A DNA stretch of 64,000 nt from an uncultured Psychromonas sp. (GTDB lineage: Bacteria; Pseudomonadota; Gammaproteobacteria; Enterobacterales; Psychromonadaceae), in contig NZ_CANLFB010000002.1 in assembly GCF_947489755.1 (NCBI RefSeq), forward strand, positions 62,001 to 126,000, read 5' to 3'. A program made the position numbers and the translations under genes. Below the pieces are notes generated by a model. The model searched no databases. It saw nothing but the letters and a program-made list of their open reading frames with translations, and was not told the DNA's origin. This document shows, one piece after another, positions 34,489-43,910 of the stretch. Position 1 is the first letter of the stretch, and every line of letters begins with the position of its first letter.

Positions 34489-37400
34489 GGTTTAACTCGT
34501 TTAAATATTCAATAATTTTAGGGAAATTACAGACTTCAACATACTCAAGTATCTGCGATGCACTGTCTTCTGGGTAGTGATATTCAGCTTGTATCTCTTC
34601 AAATTTATTCTTAAAACCAGATAGGTAACCAATCTCTGCGAGAGCAATTAATGCTTGGTATTGCTCGCTAGTCACACTTGGTTTATTGGTGTTGGTGGTG
34701 TTGTTGGTTGTTACATTATCTGTGTTTTTATATTGCCACTGTACGTCTAATAATTGTGCTATTTTACCTAATAGTGCGTCTAAATTGAGAGGCTTGGCAA
34801 TATAGCCATTATGGTAACCTTCAGCTTGGAGATTGTATTCCGCATCACGCGCATTGGCTGACACCATTAATACCGGCATTTGATAATGTTGCTCACGCAT
34901 ATTTTTTACCATTTCCCAGCCGTTAATGTCAGGCATTTGTACATCCATCAATACTAGGTCAATATCGTTTTCTTCTAATAACGTGAAACCTTGCTGTGCA
35001 TGCTCTGCTAATAATACGTTAAAACCAATTGGATCTAATAAATTGAGCATCAGATCTCGTTGGTGTTTATTGTCATCTACTACTAATACGGTTTGTGTTT
35101 CTCCGTTATAGCCGACGGCTTCTGATTTAGTCAGTTCTGGCTCTTTAGGATCTTTGTGTAGCTTAAATAGCATCAGCTTGAAGTTGAAGGTTGAGCCTTG
35201 GCCAACACTGCTCGTTAGACTTATTTCACCGCCCATTAATTCGGCTAATGAACGAGAGATCGTTAATCCTAACCCTGTCCCTCCGATAGATTGAGTGTGA
35301 GTATTACGGATTTGCTCAAAGGGTTTGAATATTAAATCTTGGTTACTTTTAGCGATGCCTGCCCCAGTATCAATAATGCTAAAGTTGGCAACTTCACTGC
35401 GGTAGGTGACTTTAAAGGTAACGGATCCTTTTTCTGTGTACTTAATGGCATTAGAAATCAAGTTGATCAATATTTGTCTAAAGCGTTGTTTATCGGTCGC
35501 CACATAATCAGGTAGATTAGCACTGGCAATGTAATGGAATTTAATACCTTTTTTGCTGGCTTGCATTTGAAACATGTCCACCAGCTGCTGCAAAATCGCT
35601 TTCAGGTTAAACTCATCACGTTGCAAAGTCACTCTGCCCGCTTCAATCTTAGAGACTTCTAATAAGCTTTCAATTAAGTCGGCTAAATGCTCTCCGTTAC
35701 GTCTCACAATGGCAATACTTTCACGTTGTTTTAGCGGTAATACTTCGTCTCGCATTAACAGTTGTGCGTAGCCTAACAACACATTAAGTGGAGTACGTAA
35801 TTCATGACTTAACGCGGCTAGATAACGGCTTTTTGCTTCATTGGCTGATTCCGCGACTTCTTTTGCGCTTTGTAATGCTTCTGAGGTTTGTTCGTGCGCA
35901 TCCACCTCTTTGGCTAAGGCTTTGGTTTGTGAACGTAATTCTTTTAAGGCACTTTGATTACCGTGGCGTGCAAGAATAAACAACCAACTGACGATGCCAA
36001 TAATGATGATTAATAAGAAGAATATCTTAATTAACGTACTGGCAAACACCTGTTTTACCGCTACGTCATCAAGTGGAACTTGTAGGTATACCAACACTAA
36101 GATCGTCGCGCCGATCAGGCTTAACCCTAATGTTAGAACGATGAATTGCATCAGCGGAGTGGTTAATACTTTCAGTACTTTAGCACTTAAAAAACGCGTG
36201 AAAAAATCATGTGCTTGTTCTGAAAGGGTGGCGTCTGGACGACATTGATCTGAGCAGCGTACATCAAGGCTACAACATAATGAACAAATGGCTTTGCCAT
36301 AAGCAGGGCAGAAAGTGATGTCTTCATGGTCAAAGCTGTTTTCACAGATATGGCACTGCGTAAATTGTTTGATTTCAGGTTGTTGGTTGGCTGCTAAATA
36401 GTATTTTCCTTTGGTTAGCCACCCAATCAACGGCACGGTAATAAAAGGCAAAAAGCAGGCAATAAAAGACGCTAATGCTTCAATGGTTTCACCATAAATT
36501 CCCATGTGTGCGGTAAAGCCTGCGACTGATGCAATCAACATTGAGCCAACGCCTACAGGGTTAATATCATAAAGGTGTGAGCGTTTAAATTCGATATGGC
36601 GTGGGCTGATACCTAGCGGTTTATTGATGATGAGGTCTGCAACGACTGAGCTTAACCAAGCTAATACAATCACCGAATAAACAGACAACATACTCGCGAT
36701 AGTTTGGTATATACCAAGTTCCATCAGTAATAGGGCAATGGCAACATTAAACACCATCCACACCACGCGACCTGGATGATTGTGTGTCACGCGTGAAAAG
36801 AAGTTAGACCAGGCGAGTGAACCGGCATAAGCATTCGCAACGTTAATTTTTAGCTGCGATAGCACCACAAAAGTACAGGCGATAAAAACACTGATAGAAG
36901 GGTTATCGAATACATAGCTATAAGCCAGCTGGTACATGTGTGCGGGATCGCTGGCAAGATGTGGTGCAACACCTTGTTTTAATGCAAAGTAGGCTAAGAA
37001 AGATCCTAAAAATAGTTTAAGTGCACCAAATAACATCCAACCTGGGCCACCTGCAATCAGTGCTAACCACCATCGCCAAGCGCCTTTTTTAGGCTTTTCT
37101 GGTAAGAACCTTAAGAAGTCGACTTGCTCTCCTATTTGCGCGACCAGTGCTAACAATACGGCAGAAGCGCCACCAAATAATAAGAGATTAAATGAGCCAC
37201 CTGATTCGCCGGCTTCACCAGTAAAACTTACCCAGTCACTGAATTGTGTATCGTTGTGGGTAAACACAAAGAATAGCGGCAGCAGTTGTAATGCTACCCA
37301 AATAGGTGATGTCCATACTTGAAAGCGACTAATATAGGTAATGCCGTGGGTGACTAAGGGAATAATTAATAAAGTACTGACGATATACCCTGCGGGTAAA

Positions 37401-37843
37401 GGTAAGCCAAATAGTATTTTTAATGCCATCGCCATAATGGCAGCTTCAAGTGCAAAAAAGATAAAGGTAAAAGAGGCGTAAATAAGTGAGGCAATGCTGG
37501 AGCCCATATAACCAAAGCCAGCCCCTCGGCTGAGTAAGTCAATATCGACACCGTATTTGGCAGCATAATAGCTAATGGGTAACCCGGTTAAAAATACAAT
37601 CAAAGTCACTGCTAAAATTGCCCACGCTGAGTTTTCAAAGCCAAAATTTAGTGTGATGGCTCCGCCAATCGCCTCTAAAACAAGAAACGAAACAATCCCA
37701 AGCGCAGTCATAGAGATGCGGTTTAATGACCACTTTCGCGCTCGTTTCGCAGTAAAGCGCAGCGCAAAATCTTCCATCATCTCATTGGCAACAAGCTTGT
37801 TGTAAGTTCTACGTGCTTTAATTATTTTTTGGTTTGATTGCAT
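34478..37843 (-). CDS. Hybrid sensor histidine kinase fused to an NCS1-type nucleobase transporter domain
   Basis: 1121-aa inner-membrane protein. Residues ~30-470 form an NCS1 (purine/cytosine permease) transporter-like domain of about 12 helices (GGAITLNFGFENSAW, DIDLLSRGAGFGYMGSSIAS). Next comes a cysteine-rich, probably zinc-binding segment around 490-530 (CHICENSF, CPAYGKAICSLCC), two more helices (~555-635), then HisKA with His near 690 (ALSHELRTPLN), HATPase (NLISNAIKYTE, DTGAGIA, GGTGLGLT) and a receiver domain from ~918 with Asp near 967 (LVLMDVQMPD). The C-terminal ~85 residues are unassigned. It pairs with the overlapping LuxR-type regulator and is divergent from urt-ure, so sensing of urea or a nucleobase via the transporter domain is likely. 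Confidence 0.9.
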   Translation of the reverse strand: MQSNQKIIKARRTYNKLVANEMMEDFALRFTAKRARKWSLNRISMTALGIVSFLVLEAIGGAITLNFGFENSAWAILAVTLIVFLTGLPISYYAAKYGVDIDLLSRGAGFGYMGSSIASLIYASFTFIFFALEAAIMAMALKILFGLPLPAGYIVSTLLIIPLVTHGITYISRFQVWTSPIWVALQLLPLFFVFTHNDTQFSDWVSFTGEAGESGGSFNLLLFGGASAVLLALVAQIGEQVDFLRFLPEKPKKGAWRWWLALIAGGPGWMLFGALKLFLGSFLAYFALKQGVAPHLASDPAHMYQLAYSYVFDNPSISVFIACTFVVLSQLKINVANAYAGSLAWSNFFSRVTHNHPGRVVWMVFNVAIALLLMELGIYQTIASMLSVYSVIVLAWLSSVVADLIINKPLGISPRHIEFKRSHLYDINPVGVGSMLIASVAGFTAHMGIYGETIEALASFIACFLPFITVPLIGWLTKGKYYLAANQQPEIKQFTQCHICENSFDHEDITFCPAYGKAICSLCCSLDVRCSDQCRPDATLSEQAHDFFTRFLSAKVLKVLTTPLMQFIVLTLGLSLIGATILVLVYLQVPLDDVAVKQVFASTLIKIFFLLIIIIGIVSWLFILARHGNQSALKELRSQTKALAKEVDAHEQTSEALQSAKEVAESANEAKSRYLAALSHELRTPLNVLLGYAQLLMRDEVLPLKQRESIAIVRRNGEHLADLIESLLEVSKIEAGRVTLQRDEFNLKAILQQLVDMFQMQASKKGIKFHYIASANLPDYVATDKQRFRQILINLISNAIKYTEKGSVTFKVTYRSEVANFSIIDTGAGIAKSNQDLIFKPFEQIRNTHTQSIGGTGLGLTISRSLAELMGGEISLTSSVGQGSTFNFKLMLFKLHKDPKEPELTKSEAVGYNGETQTVLVVDDNKHQRDLMLNLLDPIGFNVLLAEHAQQGFTLLEENDIDLVLMDVQMPDINGWEMVKNMREQHYQMPVLMVSANARDAEYNLQAEGYHNGYIAKPLNLDALLGKIAQLLDVQWQYKNTDNVTTNNTTNTNKPSVTSEQYQALIALAEIGYLSGFKNKFEEIQAEYHYPEDSASQILEYVEVCNFPKIIEYLNELNHGS

Positions 37844-37956
37844 GACTGCTTCTTTCGCTATTGATTGGCTATCCGTATCCGTACCCGTACTAATAACTAC
37901 TTAGCTCTTAGCATATCTCGCGCGCGTACCTTACTTCAATAGGTGTTGTTTTTATA

Positions 37957-38049
37957 TGCGCATAATTGCGTAGTCTATTGCGCGCTTTTGCGCATTTATT
38001 GCTTGCGCTTATTACTGGATACTAATCCCACTTGAAATAGGTTGGGATT
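37957..38049 (+). promoter_or_regulatory. Phased TGCG repeats and palindrome upstream of urtA
   Basis: TGCG(C/T) occurs five times, starting at 37957, 37967, 37979, 37989 and 38004, with spacings of 10, 12, 10 and 15 bp, so four of them are on about one helix face. An inverted repeat AATCCCA (38023-38029) / TGGGATT (38043-38049) follows. The cluster lies 60-155 bp before urtA in the divergent kinase/urt promoter region and is a candidate binding area for the response regulator. Confidence 0.45.
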
Positions 38050-38110
38050 GAGATTTTTATTCCGTTAAAAAGATTAATCATTGGATGCTAAAAAGGGAAA
38101 GGAACTATCT

Positions 38111-39394
38111 ATGAAACTGAAGAAACTAATTGTTGCAAGTTCGATTGTTGCAACGGGCTTAATGACTAACTTTGCTTATGCTGCTGACAGTATCAAGGTC
38201 GGTGTTTTACATTCTTTATCAGGTACGATGGCGATTAGTGAAACCACACTAAAAGATACTGTATTGATGATGATTGAAGATCAAAATGCAAAGGGTGGTT
38301 TATTAGGTAAAAAACTTGAGCCTGTGGTCGTTGACCCCGCGTCGAATTGGCCATTATTTGCAGAAAAAGGTCGCGAGTTATTAGCAAAAGATAAAGTTGA
38401 TGTTATTTTCGGTAGCTGGACTTCAGTTTCTCGTAAATCAGTATTACCTGTGCTTGAAGAGCTTAACGGTTTAATGTTCTACCCAGTTCAATACGAAGGT
38501 GAAGAGTCGTCTAAAAACGTATTCTATACGGGCGCTGCGCCAAACCAGCAAGCGATTCCTGCTGTTGATTACCTTATTAACGACATTGGCGCTGAACGTT
38601 TTGTCTTGTTAGGTACCGATTATGTTTACCCACGTACGACGAACAAAATCTTAGAAGCTTACTTAATGGCACAAGGCGTTAAGTCTGAAGATATCATGAT
38701 TAACTACACGCCATTTGGTCATTCAGATTGGCAGAACATTGTTGCTGACGTGAAGCGTTTTGGTTCTGAAGGCAAACAAACTGCTGTAATTTCTACAGTA
38801 AACGGCGATGCAAATATTCCATTTTACAAAGAGTTAGGTAACCAAGGTATTTCTGCTGAAGATATCCCTGTTATTGCATTTTCTGTCGGTGAAGAAGAGC
38901 TATCTGGTTTTGATGCTAAACCGTTAGTGGGTCACTTAGCTGCTTGGAACTATTTCCAAAGTGTTGAAACAGAAGAGAATGAAGCGTTTATTGCACAATG
39001 GAAAAAATACATTGGTGATGACAAGCGTGTAACAAATGATCCAATGGAAGCAACTTATATTGGTTTCAAAATGTGGGTTAAAGCTGTTGAGAAAGCCGGT
39101 ACTACTGATGTTGACGCAGTTGAGCAAGCGATGATCGGTATTGCTATTCCTAACTTAACGGGCGGTATTGCGGTAATGAACCCTAACCATCATTTATCTA
39201 AGCCAGTATTAATTGGTGAAATCCAAGAAGATGGTCAGTTTGAAGTGGTTTGGGAAACACCAGATACTGTGATTGGTGATGCATGGTCAGACTTTTTACC
39301 AAGCTCTAAAAACCTAGTCTCTGATTGGACTGCTCCAATCAAATGCGGCAACTTTGATGTCACTACTGCAAAATGTTCTGGTCAACAATTTTAG
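38111..39394 (+). CDS. urtA: Urea ABC transporter substrate-binding protein UrtA
   Basis: Periplasmic urea-binding protein, ~427 aa. A signal peptide (KLIVASSIVATGLMTNFAYA) is followed by the UrtA/AmiC-like type I periplasmic fold: IKVGVLHSLSGTMAISET, NAKGGLLGKKLEPVVVDPAS and GLMFYPVQYEGEESSKNVFY. The short C-terminal extension contains two cysteines. The ATG at 38111 is preceded by AAAGGAAC; the ATG at 38081 has no ribosome site. It is the first gene of a complete urtABCDE high-affinity urea uptake set leading directly into urease genes, and such systems are usually induced by nitrogen limitation. Confidence 0.95.
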   Translation: MKLKKLIVASSIVATGLMTNFAYAADSIKVGVLHSLSGTMAISETTLKDTVLMMIEDQNAKGGLLGKKLEPVVVDPASNWPLFAEKGRELLAKDKVDVIFGSWTSVSRKSVLPVLEELNGLMFYPVQYEGEESSKNVFYTGAAPNQQAIPAVDYLINDIGAERFVLLGTDYVYPRTTNKILEAYLMAQGVKSEDIMINYTPFGHSDWQNIVADVKRFGSEGKQTAVISTVNGDANIPFYKELGNQGISAEDIPVIAFSVGEEELSGFDAKPLVGHLAAWNYFQSVETEENEAFIAQWKKYIGDDKRVTNDPMEATYIGFKMWVKAVEKAGTTDVDAVEQAMIGIAIPNLTGGIAVMNPNHHLSKPVLIGEIQEDGQFEVVWETPDTVIGDAWSDFLPSSKNLVSDWTAPIKCGNFDVTTAKCSGQQF

Positions 39395-39524
39395 TCATAA
39401 CGTTCTAACTTATTAATTTACATCATGTCATTAATTTCATGTAGCTAAATGTAAGAACGATTCGATGGGAGGCTCAGCCCTCCCATTTTTATGGACTGAA
39501 GAAATCAATATTAAGGAACAGCTC

Positions 39525-41189
39525 ATGTTGCGTCTACTTCCCCTTTTACTTCTCTTTGTTATGTCATTCAACGCCTCTGCTGCTGTTGGTGAAACACAAC
39601 AATCAGTTCTTCCTGCATTAGTTGAGCAGTTACCCAATACTAAATTAAACAAAATGGCGCTATTGATTGAACAAATCGCAGCGACATCAACACCACAAGT
39701 CAGTGATATTTTACAACCTTTGATGGACGGTGATTTATATTACCTTAAAGCCAATAAACGCGTTGTTTCTGTCTTTAAAAATCAACAAAAACAATATGAA
39801 TTAACGGATGTATTAACTGCTGAAGTGTTGCCAGCGGTGAGTAAATCAGCGATTAAAAAAGTGAGAACCAATAATCGTCTGCGTGGCCAAATTCGTGATT
39901 TATTAGCTAACTTAGATTTAACCAATGCAGATGCGGATACTCGTATCGCTGCTTTAAAACAATTATTAGATAACCCAAACCAAGCGGGTTTGAGTGCGGT
40001 TAATAAATTAATAAAAAGCGAGAAGGACGATGATGCTCGTGAGTTAATGTCAGTTATTTTATTACTCGATCAATTAGAAACAGGCACAATATCGGAGAAG
40101 CTTTCTGCGGCTAAGCAACTTGGAGATCGTTTAGAACCTACGGTTAAAAATGCGTTGGTTAAAGAATTAGATAGGTTTTCTACTGAATCAACATCAAACG
40201 ATTCAACATCTACTGATAATGACTCTAGCAGCGCAGAAGCAAAAGAACTTAAAACAGTATTAACCAATGCAATAGACAGCATTGAGCAACAAGCCAGTGT
40301 GTTTAGCTTAGCGGAGAATCTATTCTTCGGATTAAGCCTTGGCTCAGTATTATTGCTCGCGGCGATTGGTCTGGCTATCACCTTTGGTGTGATGGGCGTG
40401 ATCAATATGGCGCACGGTGAAATGATGATGCTAGGCGCTTATACGACTTATGTTATCCAACAAACTTTCCCAAATTTAATCGAATACTCGTTATTAATGG
40501 CCGTGCCTGCTGCATTCCTTGTGTCTGGTTTTGTCGGTGTATTAATCGAACGTGGTGTGATTCGTTTCTTAAAAGGGCGTCCTTTAGAAACGTTACTGGC
40601 TACCTTTGGTATTAGCTTAATCTTACAACAATTAGTACGTTCGGTGTTCTCTCCGCTTAACCGTCAAGTGGAAGCACCACAATGGATGAGTGGTTCGTTA
40701 GAAATTAATCCTATCTTATCGCTGACTTACAACCGGTTATATATCATTTTATTTGCGTTAATGGTGTTCTTCTCATTATTAATGATTTTGAAAAATTCTT
40801 CATTAGGTTTACACGTTCGTGCTGTTTCTCAAAACCGAGATATGGCAAGAGCCTTGAGTGTTAAAAGCTCATGGGTAGATGCTATTACCTTTGGTTTAGG
40901 GTCTGGTATCGCAGGTGTTGCGGGTGTGGCATTAAGTCAGTTAACTAATGTAGGACCAAACTTAGGACAGGCTTATATCATCGATTCATTCTTAGTGGTG
41001 GTATTTGGTGGCGTAGGTAACTTATGGGGCACGTTAGTAGCAGCGATGACCATGGGGACATTTAATAAAATATTAGAGCCATCAATGGGGCCAGTACTTG
41101 CCAATATTATTGTGTTAGTAAGTTTAGTGTTGTTTATTCAAAAACGACCTAAAGGACTGTTTCCGCAAAAAGGGAGAGCGGCAGAATAA
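39525..41189 (+). CDS. urtB: Urea ABC transporter permease UrtB
   Basis: Inner-membrane permease of the branched-chain amino-acid/urea type, ~554 aa. A signal-like helix and a ~260-residue extracytoplasmic N-terminal region precede the LivH-like core (from LFFGLSLGSVLLLAAIGLAI). This long N-terminal region is typical of UrtB. Family motifs: MGVINMAHGEMMMLGAYTTY, FLKGRPLETLLATFGISLIL, VFGGVGNLWGT. The ATG at 39525 is preceded by AAGGAA; an earlier in-frame ATG at 39465 has poor context. The stop overlaps the urtC start. Confidence 0.94.
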   Translation: MLRLLPLLLLFVMSFNASAAVGETQQSVLPALVEQLPNTKLNKMALLIEQIAATSTPQVSDILQPLMDGDLYYLKANKRVVSVFKNQQKQYELTDVLTAEVLPAVSKSAIKKVRTNNRLRGQIRDLLANLDLTNADADTRIAALKQLLDNPNQAGLSAVNKLIKSEKDDDARELMSVILLLDQLETGTISEKLSAAKQLGDRLEPTVKNALVKELDRFSTESTSNDSTSTDNDSSSAEAKELKTVLTNAIDSIEQQASVFSLAENLFFGLSLGSVLLLAAIGLAITFGVMGVINMAHGEMMMLGAYTTYVIQQTFPNLIEYSLLMAVPAAFLVSGFVGVLIERGVIRFLKGRPLETLLATFGISLILQQLVRSVFSPLNRQVEAPQWMSGSLEINPILSLTYNRLYIILFALMVFFSLLMILKNSSLGLHVRAVSQNRDMARALSVKSSWVDAITFGLGSGIAGVAGVALSQLTNVGPNLGQAYIIDSFLVVVFGGVGNLWGTLVAAMTMGTFNKILEPSMGPVLANIIVLVSLVLFIQKRPKGLFPQKGRAAE

Positions 41190-42382
41190 TGAAAAATTTA
41201 CTTAATTCACCTAGCGTGAACAATATAACCAAAAAAATGAGTAGTTTGCATTTTGTTATTGCGATCTTATTTGTCTCAACCTTGTATGTCACTGTGTGTA
41301 ATTTAATGTTTGCTGAAGGATCGCTGCTGCATGTGAGCGATTACACGGTGAGCTTATTAGGTAAGTACCTTTGTTATGCCTTACTGGCTTTAGCCGTTGA
41401 TTTAGTCTGGGGATATTGCGGTATTTTAAGCTTAGGCCACGGTGCATTCTTTGCCTTAGGTGGTTACGCAATGGGCATGTACTTAATGCGCCAAATCGGT
41501 GACCGAGGCGTTTACGGTAACCCAGAATTACCTGATTTTATGGTGTTCTTAAATTGGACTGAATTGCCTTGGTATTGGGCGGGATCTGATAACGCCTTGG
41601 TGATGATTCTATTAGTGTTTGCTGGTCCTGGTTTATTAGCTTATATCTTTGGCATGTTAGCGTTCCGTTCACGTGTAAGTGGTGTGTATTTGTCGATTAT
41701 GACGCAAGCCATGACGTATGCATTGCTACTGTCTTTCTTCCGAAACGAGATGGGATTTGGTGGTAATAATGGTCTAACCGACTTTAAAGAGATATTTGGT
41801 TTTTCATTGCAGTCACCGGATACTAAATTAGCTTTATTTATCGCAACCGCTGTAATGTTAGCGATTGGATATGCTATCAGTCATTTTATTGTTAATTCAA
41901 AAATGGGCCGTGTCGTCACTGCGATTCGAGATGCAGAAAACCGTGTGCGTTTTGCTGGTTACAAACCTGAACATTATAAAGTCTGGATATTTGTTGTATC
42001 AGCTATGTTGGCGGGTGTTGCCGGTGCACTTTATGTGCCACAGGTTGGCATTATTAACCCGGGTGAATTTTCACCATTAAACTCGATTGAAATTGTTATT
42101 TGGGTTGCAATTGGTGGTCGAGGTACTTTGTATGGTGCATTGATAGGCGCGATTGTAGTGAGTTACGCCAAAACGCGCTTTACTGCAATTATGCCGGAAG
42201 CTTGGTTATTTGGTTTAGGCGGGTTATTTGTACTTGTTACCTTATTACTACCTAAAGGACTAGCGGGTTTAGTGATTAACTTGATGGATAAAATTGAATC
42301 ATCAAGCAATAAACAAACAGCGTCATCAAACAGTAAGCCAACTACAGCATCAAAGATTGAAACTGCCGCGGAGAAAAAATAA
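41189..42382 (+). CDS. urtC: Urea ABC transporter permease UrtC
   Basis: Second inner-membrane permease of the urea transporter, 397 aa, LivM-like, with about ten helices. Visible motifs: GYCGILSLGHGAFFALGGYAMGMYL, GGNNGLTDFKEIFG and WVAIGGRGTLYGALIGAI. The C-terminal ~35 residues are a polar, low-complexity Ser/Lys/Thr tail. Start and stop overlap urtB and urtD through TAATG junctions, showing tight translational coupling in the urt operon. Confidence 0.94.
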   Translation: MKNLLNSPSVNNITKKMSSLHFVIAILFVSTLYVTVCNLMFAEGSLLHVSDYTVSLLGKYLCYALLALAVDLVWGYCGILSLGHGAFFALGGYAMGMYLMRQIGDRGVYGNPELPDFMVFLNWTELPWYWAGSDNALVMILLVFAGPGLLAYIFGMLAFRSRVSGVYLSIMTQAMTYALLLSFFRNEMGFGGNNGLTDFKEIFGFSLQSPDTKLALFIATAVMLAIGYAISHFIVNSKMGRVVTAIRDAENRVRFAGYKPEHYKVWIFVVSAMLAGVAGALYVPQVGIINPGEFSPLNSIEIVIWVAIGGRGTLYGALIGAIVVSYAKTRFTAIMPEAWLFGLGGLFVLVTLLLPKGLAGLVINLMDKIESSSNKQTASSNSKPTTASKIETAAEKK

Positions 42383-43191
42383 TGATAGTAGATAAACAAG
42401 GTTCACCGCTTTCATCAGCCGATAACTTAAGCCCAGATACGCGCCATGGCATGATTTTATACGTAGAAGATGTGAGTGTTAGTTTTGATGGTTTTAAGGC
42501 ACTTAATGATCTTAATCTTTATATTGGAGATGGTGAGTTACGTTGTTTAATCGGTGCAAACGGCGCAGGTAAAACCACCTTAATGGATGTGATCACCGGT
42601 AAGACTCGCCCAGATAAAGGTAAGGTGAGTTTTGGTCAACAAATTGATTTGTTAGAGCTCGATGAGTCTGAAATTGCACGTGCTGGTATTGGTCGAAAAT
42701 TTCAAAAACCAACGGTATTTGAAGCATTAAGTGTATTTGAAAATATCGAGTTAAGCCTGTCTGGAGACAAAGGGATCTGGACGTCTTTGTTCCACAAATT
42801 AAGTGGTGAACAAAAAGATAAAATCGATGAAGTGCTAAAAACCATTGGTTTAGAGCCTGAACGTAATTATCCCGCTGGGCGTTTATCTCACGGACAAAAA
42901 CAATGGTTAGAGATTGGCATGTTATTAGCTGCTGAACCGCGCTTATTGTTAGTTGATGAACCTGTTACGGGGATGACCACGCAAGAAACTGAACGAACAG
43001 CAGAGTTATTGACGTCACTTGCAGGTAAGCATTCTGTGGTGGTAGTTGAACATGATATGGCCTTTGTACGTTCAATTGCTCGTAAGGTGACAGTGTTACA
43101 TCAAGGCACAGTATTAGCTGAAGGTTCAATGGATGAAGTGCAAGCAAATAAAGATGTAAGAGAAGTTTATTTAGGCGAGGAGCAAGATTAA
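42382..43191 (+). CDS. urtD: Urea ABC transporter ATP-binding protein UrtD
   Basis: Cytoplasmic ATPase subunit, 269 aa. Walker A GANGAGKTTLMD, signature LSHGQKQWLEIGML and Walker B LLLVDEPVTGMT are present; the LSHGQ form of the signature is typical of UrtD. The start overlaps the urtC stop (TAATG), and urtE follows after one base. With UrtE it energises urea import through UrtBC. Confidence 0.94.
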   Translation: MIVDKQGSPLSSADNLSPDTRHGMILYVEDVSVSFDGFKALNDLNLYIGDGELRCLIGANGAGKTTLMDVITGKTRPDKGKVSFGQQIDLLELDESEIARAGIGRKFQKPTVFEALSVFENIELSLSGDKGIWTSLFHKLSGEQKDKIDEVLKTIGLEPERNYPAGRLSHGQKQWLEIGMLLAAEPRLLLVDEPVTGMTTQETERTAELLTSLAGKHSVVVVEHDMAFVRSIARKVTVLHQGTVLAEGSMDEVQANKDVREVYLGEEQD

Positions 43192-43192
43192 T

Positions 43193-43888
43193 ATGATTGA
43201 GTTAACATCAGTAGATCAAAAATATGGTGGTACCCAAATCCTATGGGATCTTAACCTTAAAATAGAAAAAGGGTCTCGTACTTGTATCATGGGGCGTAAT
43301 GGTGTCGGTAAAACAACGTTATTAAAAACCATTATGGGATTGTTACCTATTAGCGCTGGTAGCTTAGTGATTAATGATAAGGATATGAGTAAAGGCAGCG
43401 TGGAGCAACGTCCTGAAATTGGTGTCGGTTATGTTCCTCAAGGTCGTCATATTTTTCCGCAGTTAACCGTGGAAGAAAACTTAAAGATTAGTCTCAATTG
43501 CTCAAGACAAAAAAGTAAAACCATTCCACATCATATTTATAAACTGTTTCCTGTTTTAAAGGAGATGTTACACCGACGTGGTGGAGATCTTTCTGGAGGA
43601 CAACAACAGCAACTCGCTATTGCACGTGCGTTGGTGTTAAACCCAGATATTTTGATTCTTGATGAACCAAATGAAGGTATCCAGCCTAACATCGTGCAAT
43701 TAATTCGAGATGTATTATTAAAGTTAAATAAAGAAGAAGGAATGACGATTATCTTGGTTGAGCAAAAACTGCCTTTTGCTCGTGCAGTTGGAGAGAATTT
43801 CCATATAATGGAGAAAGGACAAGTCGTTGCATCAGGTTTAATGGATGAACTCAACGACGATATAGTAGGTAAATACTTAGCGGTATAA
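43193..43888 (+). CDS. urtE: Urea ABC transporter ATP-binding protein UrtE
   Basis: Second ATPase subunit, 231 aa, LivF-like. Walker A GRNGVGKTTLLK, PQGRHIFPQLTVEENL, signature LSGGQQQQLAIARAL and Walker B DILILDEPNEGIQP are intact; PNEGIQP is characteristic of UrtE. It is the last transporter gene, and the urease accessory gene ureD begins 22 bp downstream without any terminator, so uptake and hydrolysis genes are probably one transcription unit. Confidence 0.94.
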   Translation: MIELTSVDQKYGGTQILWDLNLKIEKGSRTCIMGRNGVGKTTLLKTIMGLLPISAGSLVINDKDMSKGSVEQRPEIGVGYVPQGRHIFPQLTVEENLKISLNCSRQKSKTIPHHIYKLFPVLKEMLHRRGGDLSGGQQQQLAIARALVLNPDILILDEPNEGIQPNIVQLIRDVLLKLNKEEGMTIILVEQKLPFARAVGENFHIMEKGQVVASGLMDELNDDIVGKYLAV

Positions 43889-43910
43889 TACAAACTAGTT
43901 TAAGGGAAAA

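Noticed and set aside
37844-38110. Sigma-54 promoter (GG-N10-GC) upstream of urtA
   Set aside because: No convincing -24/-12 pair with the right spacing was found among the TGCG motifs.
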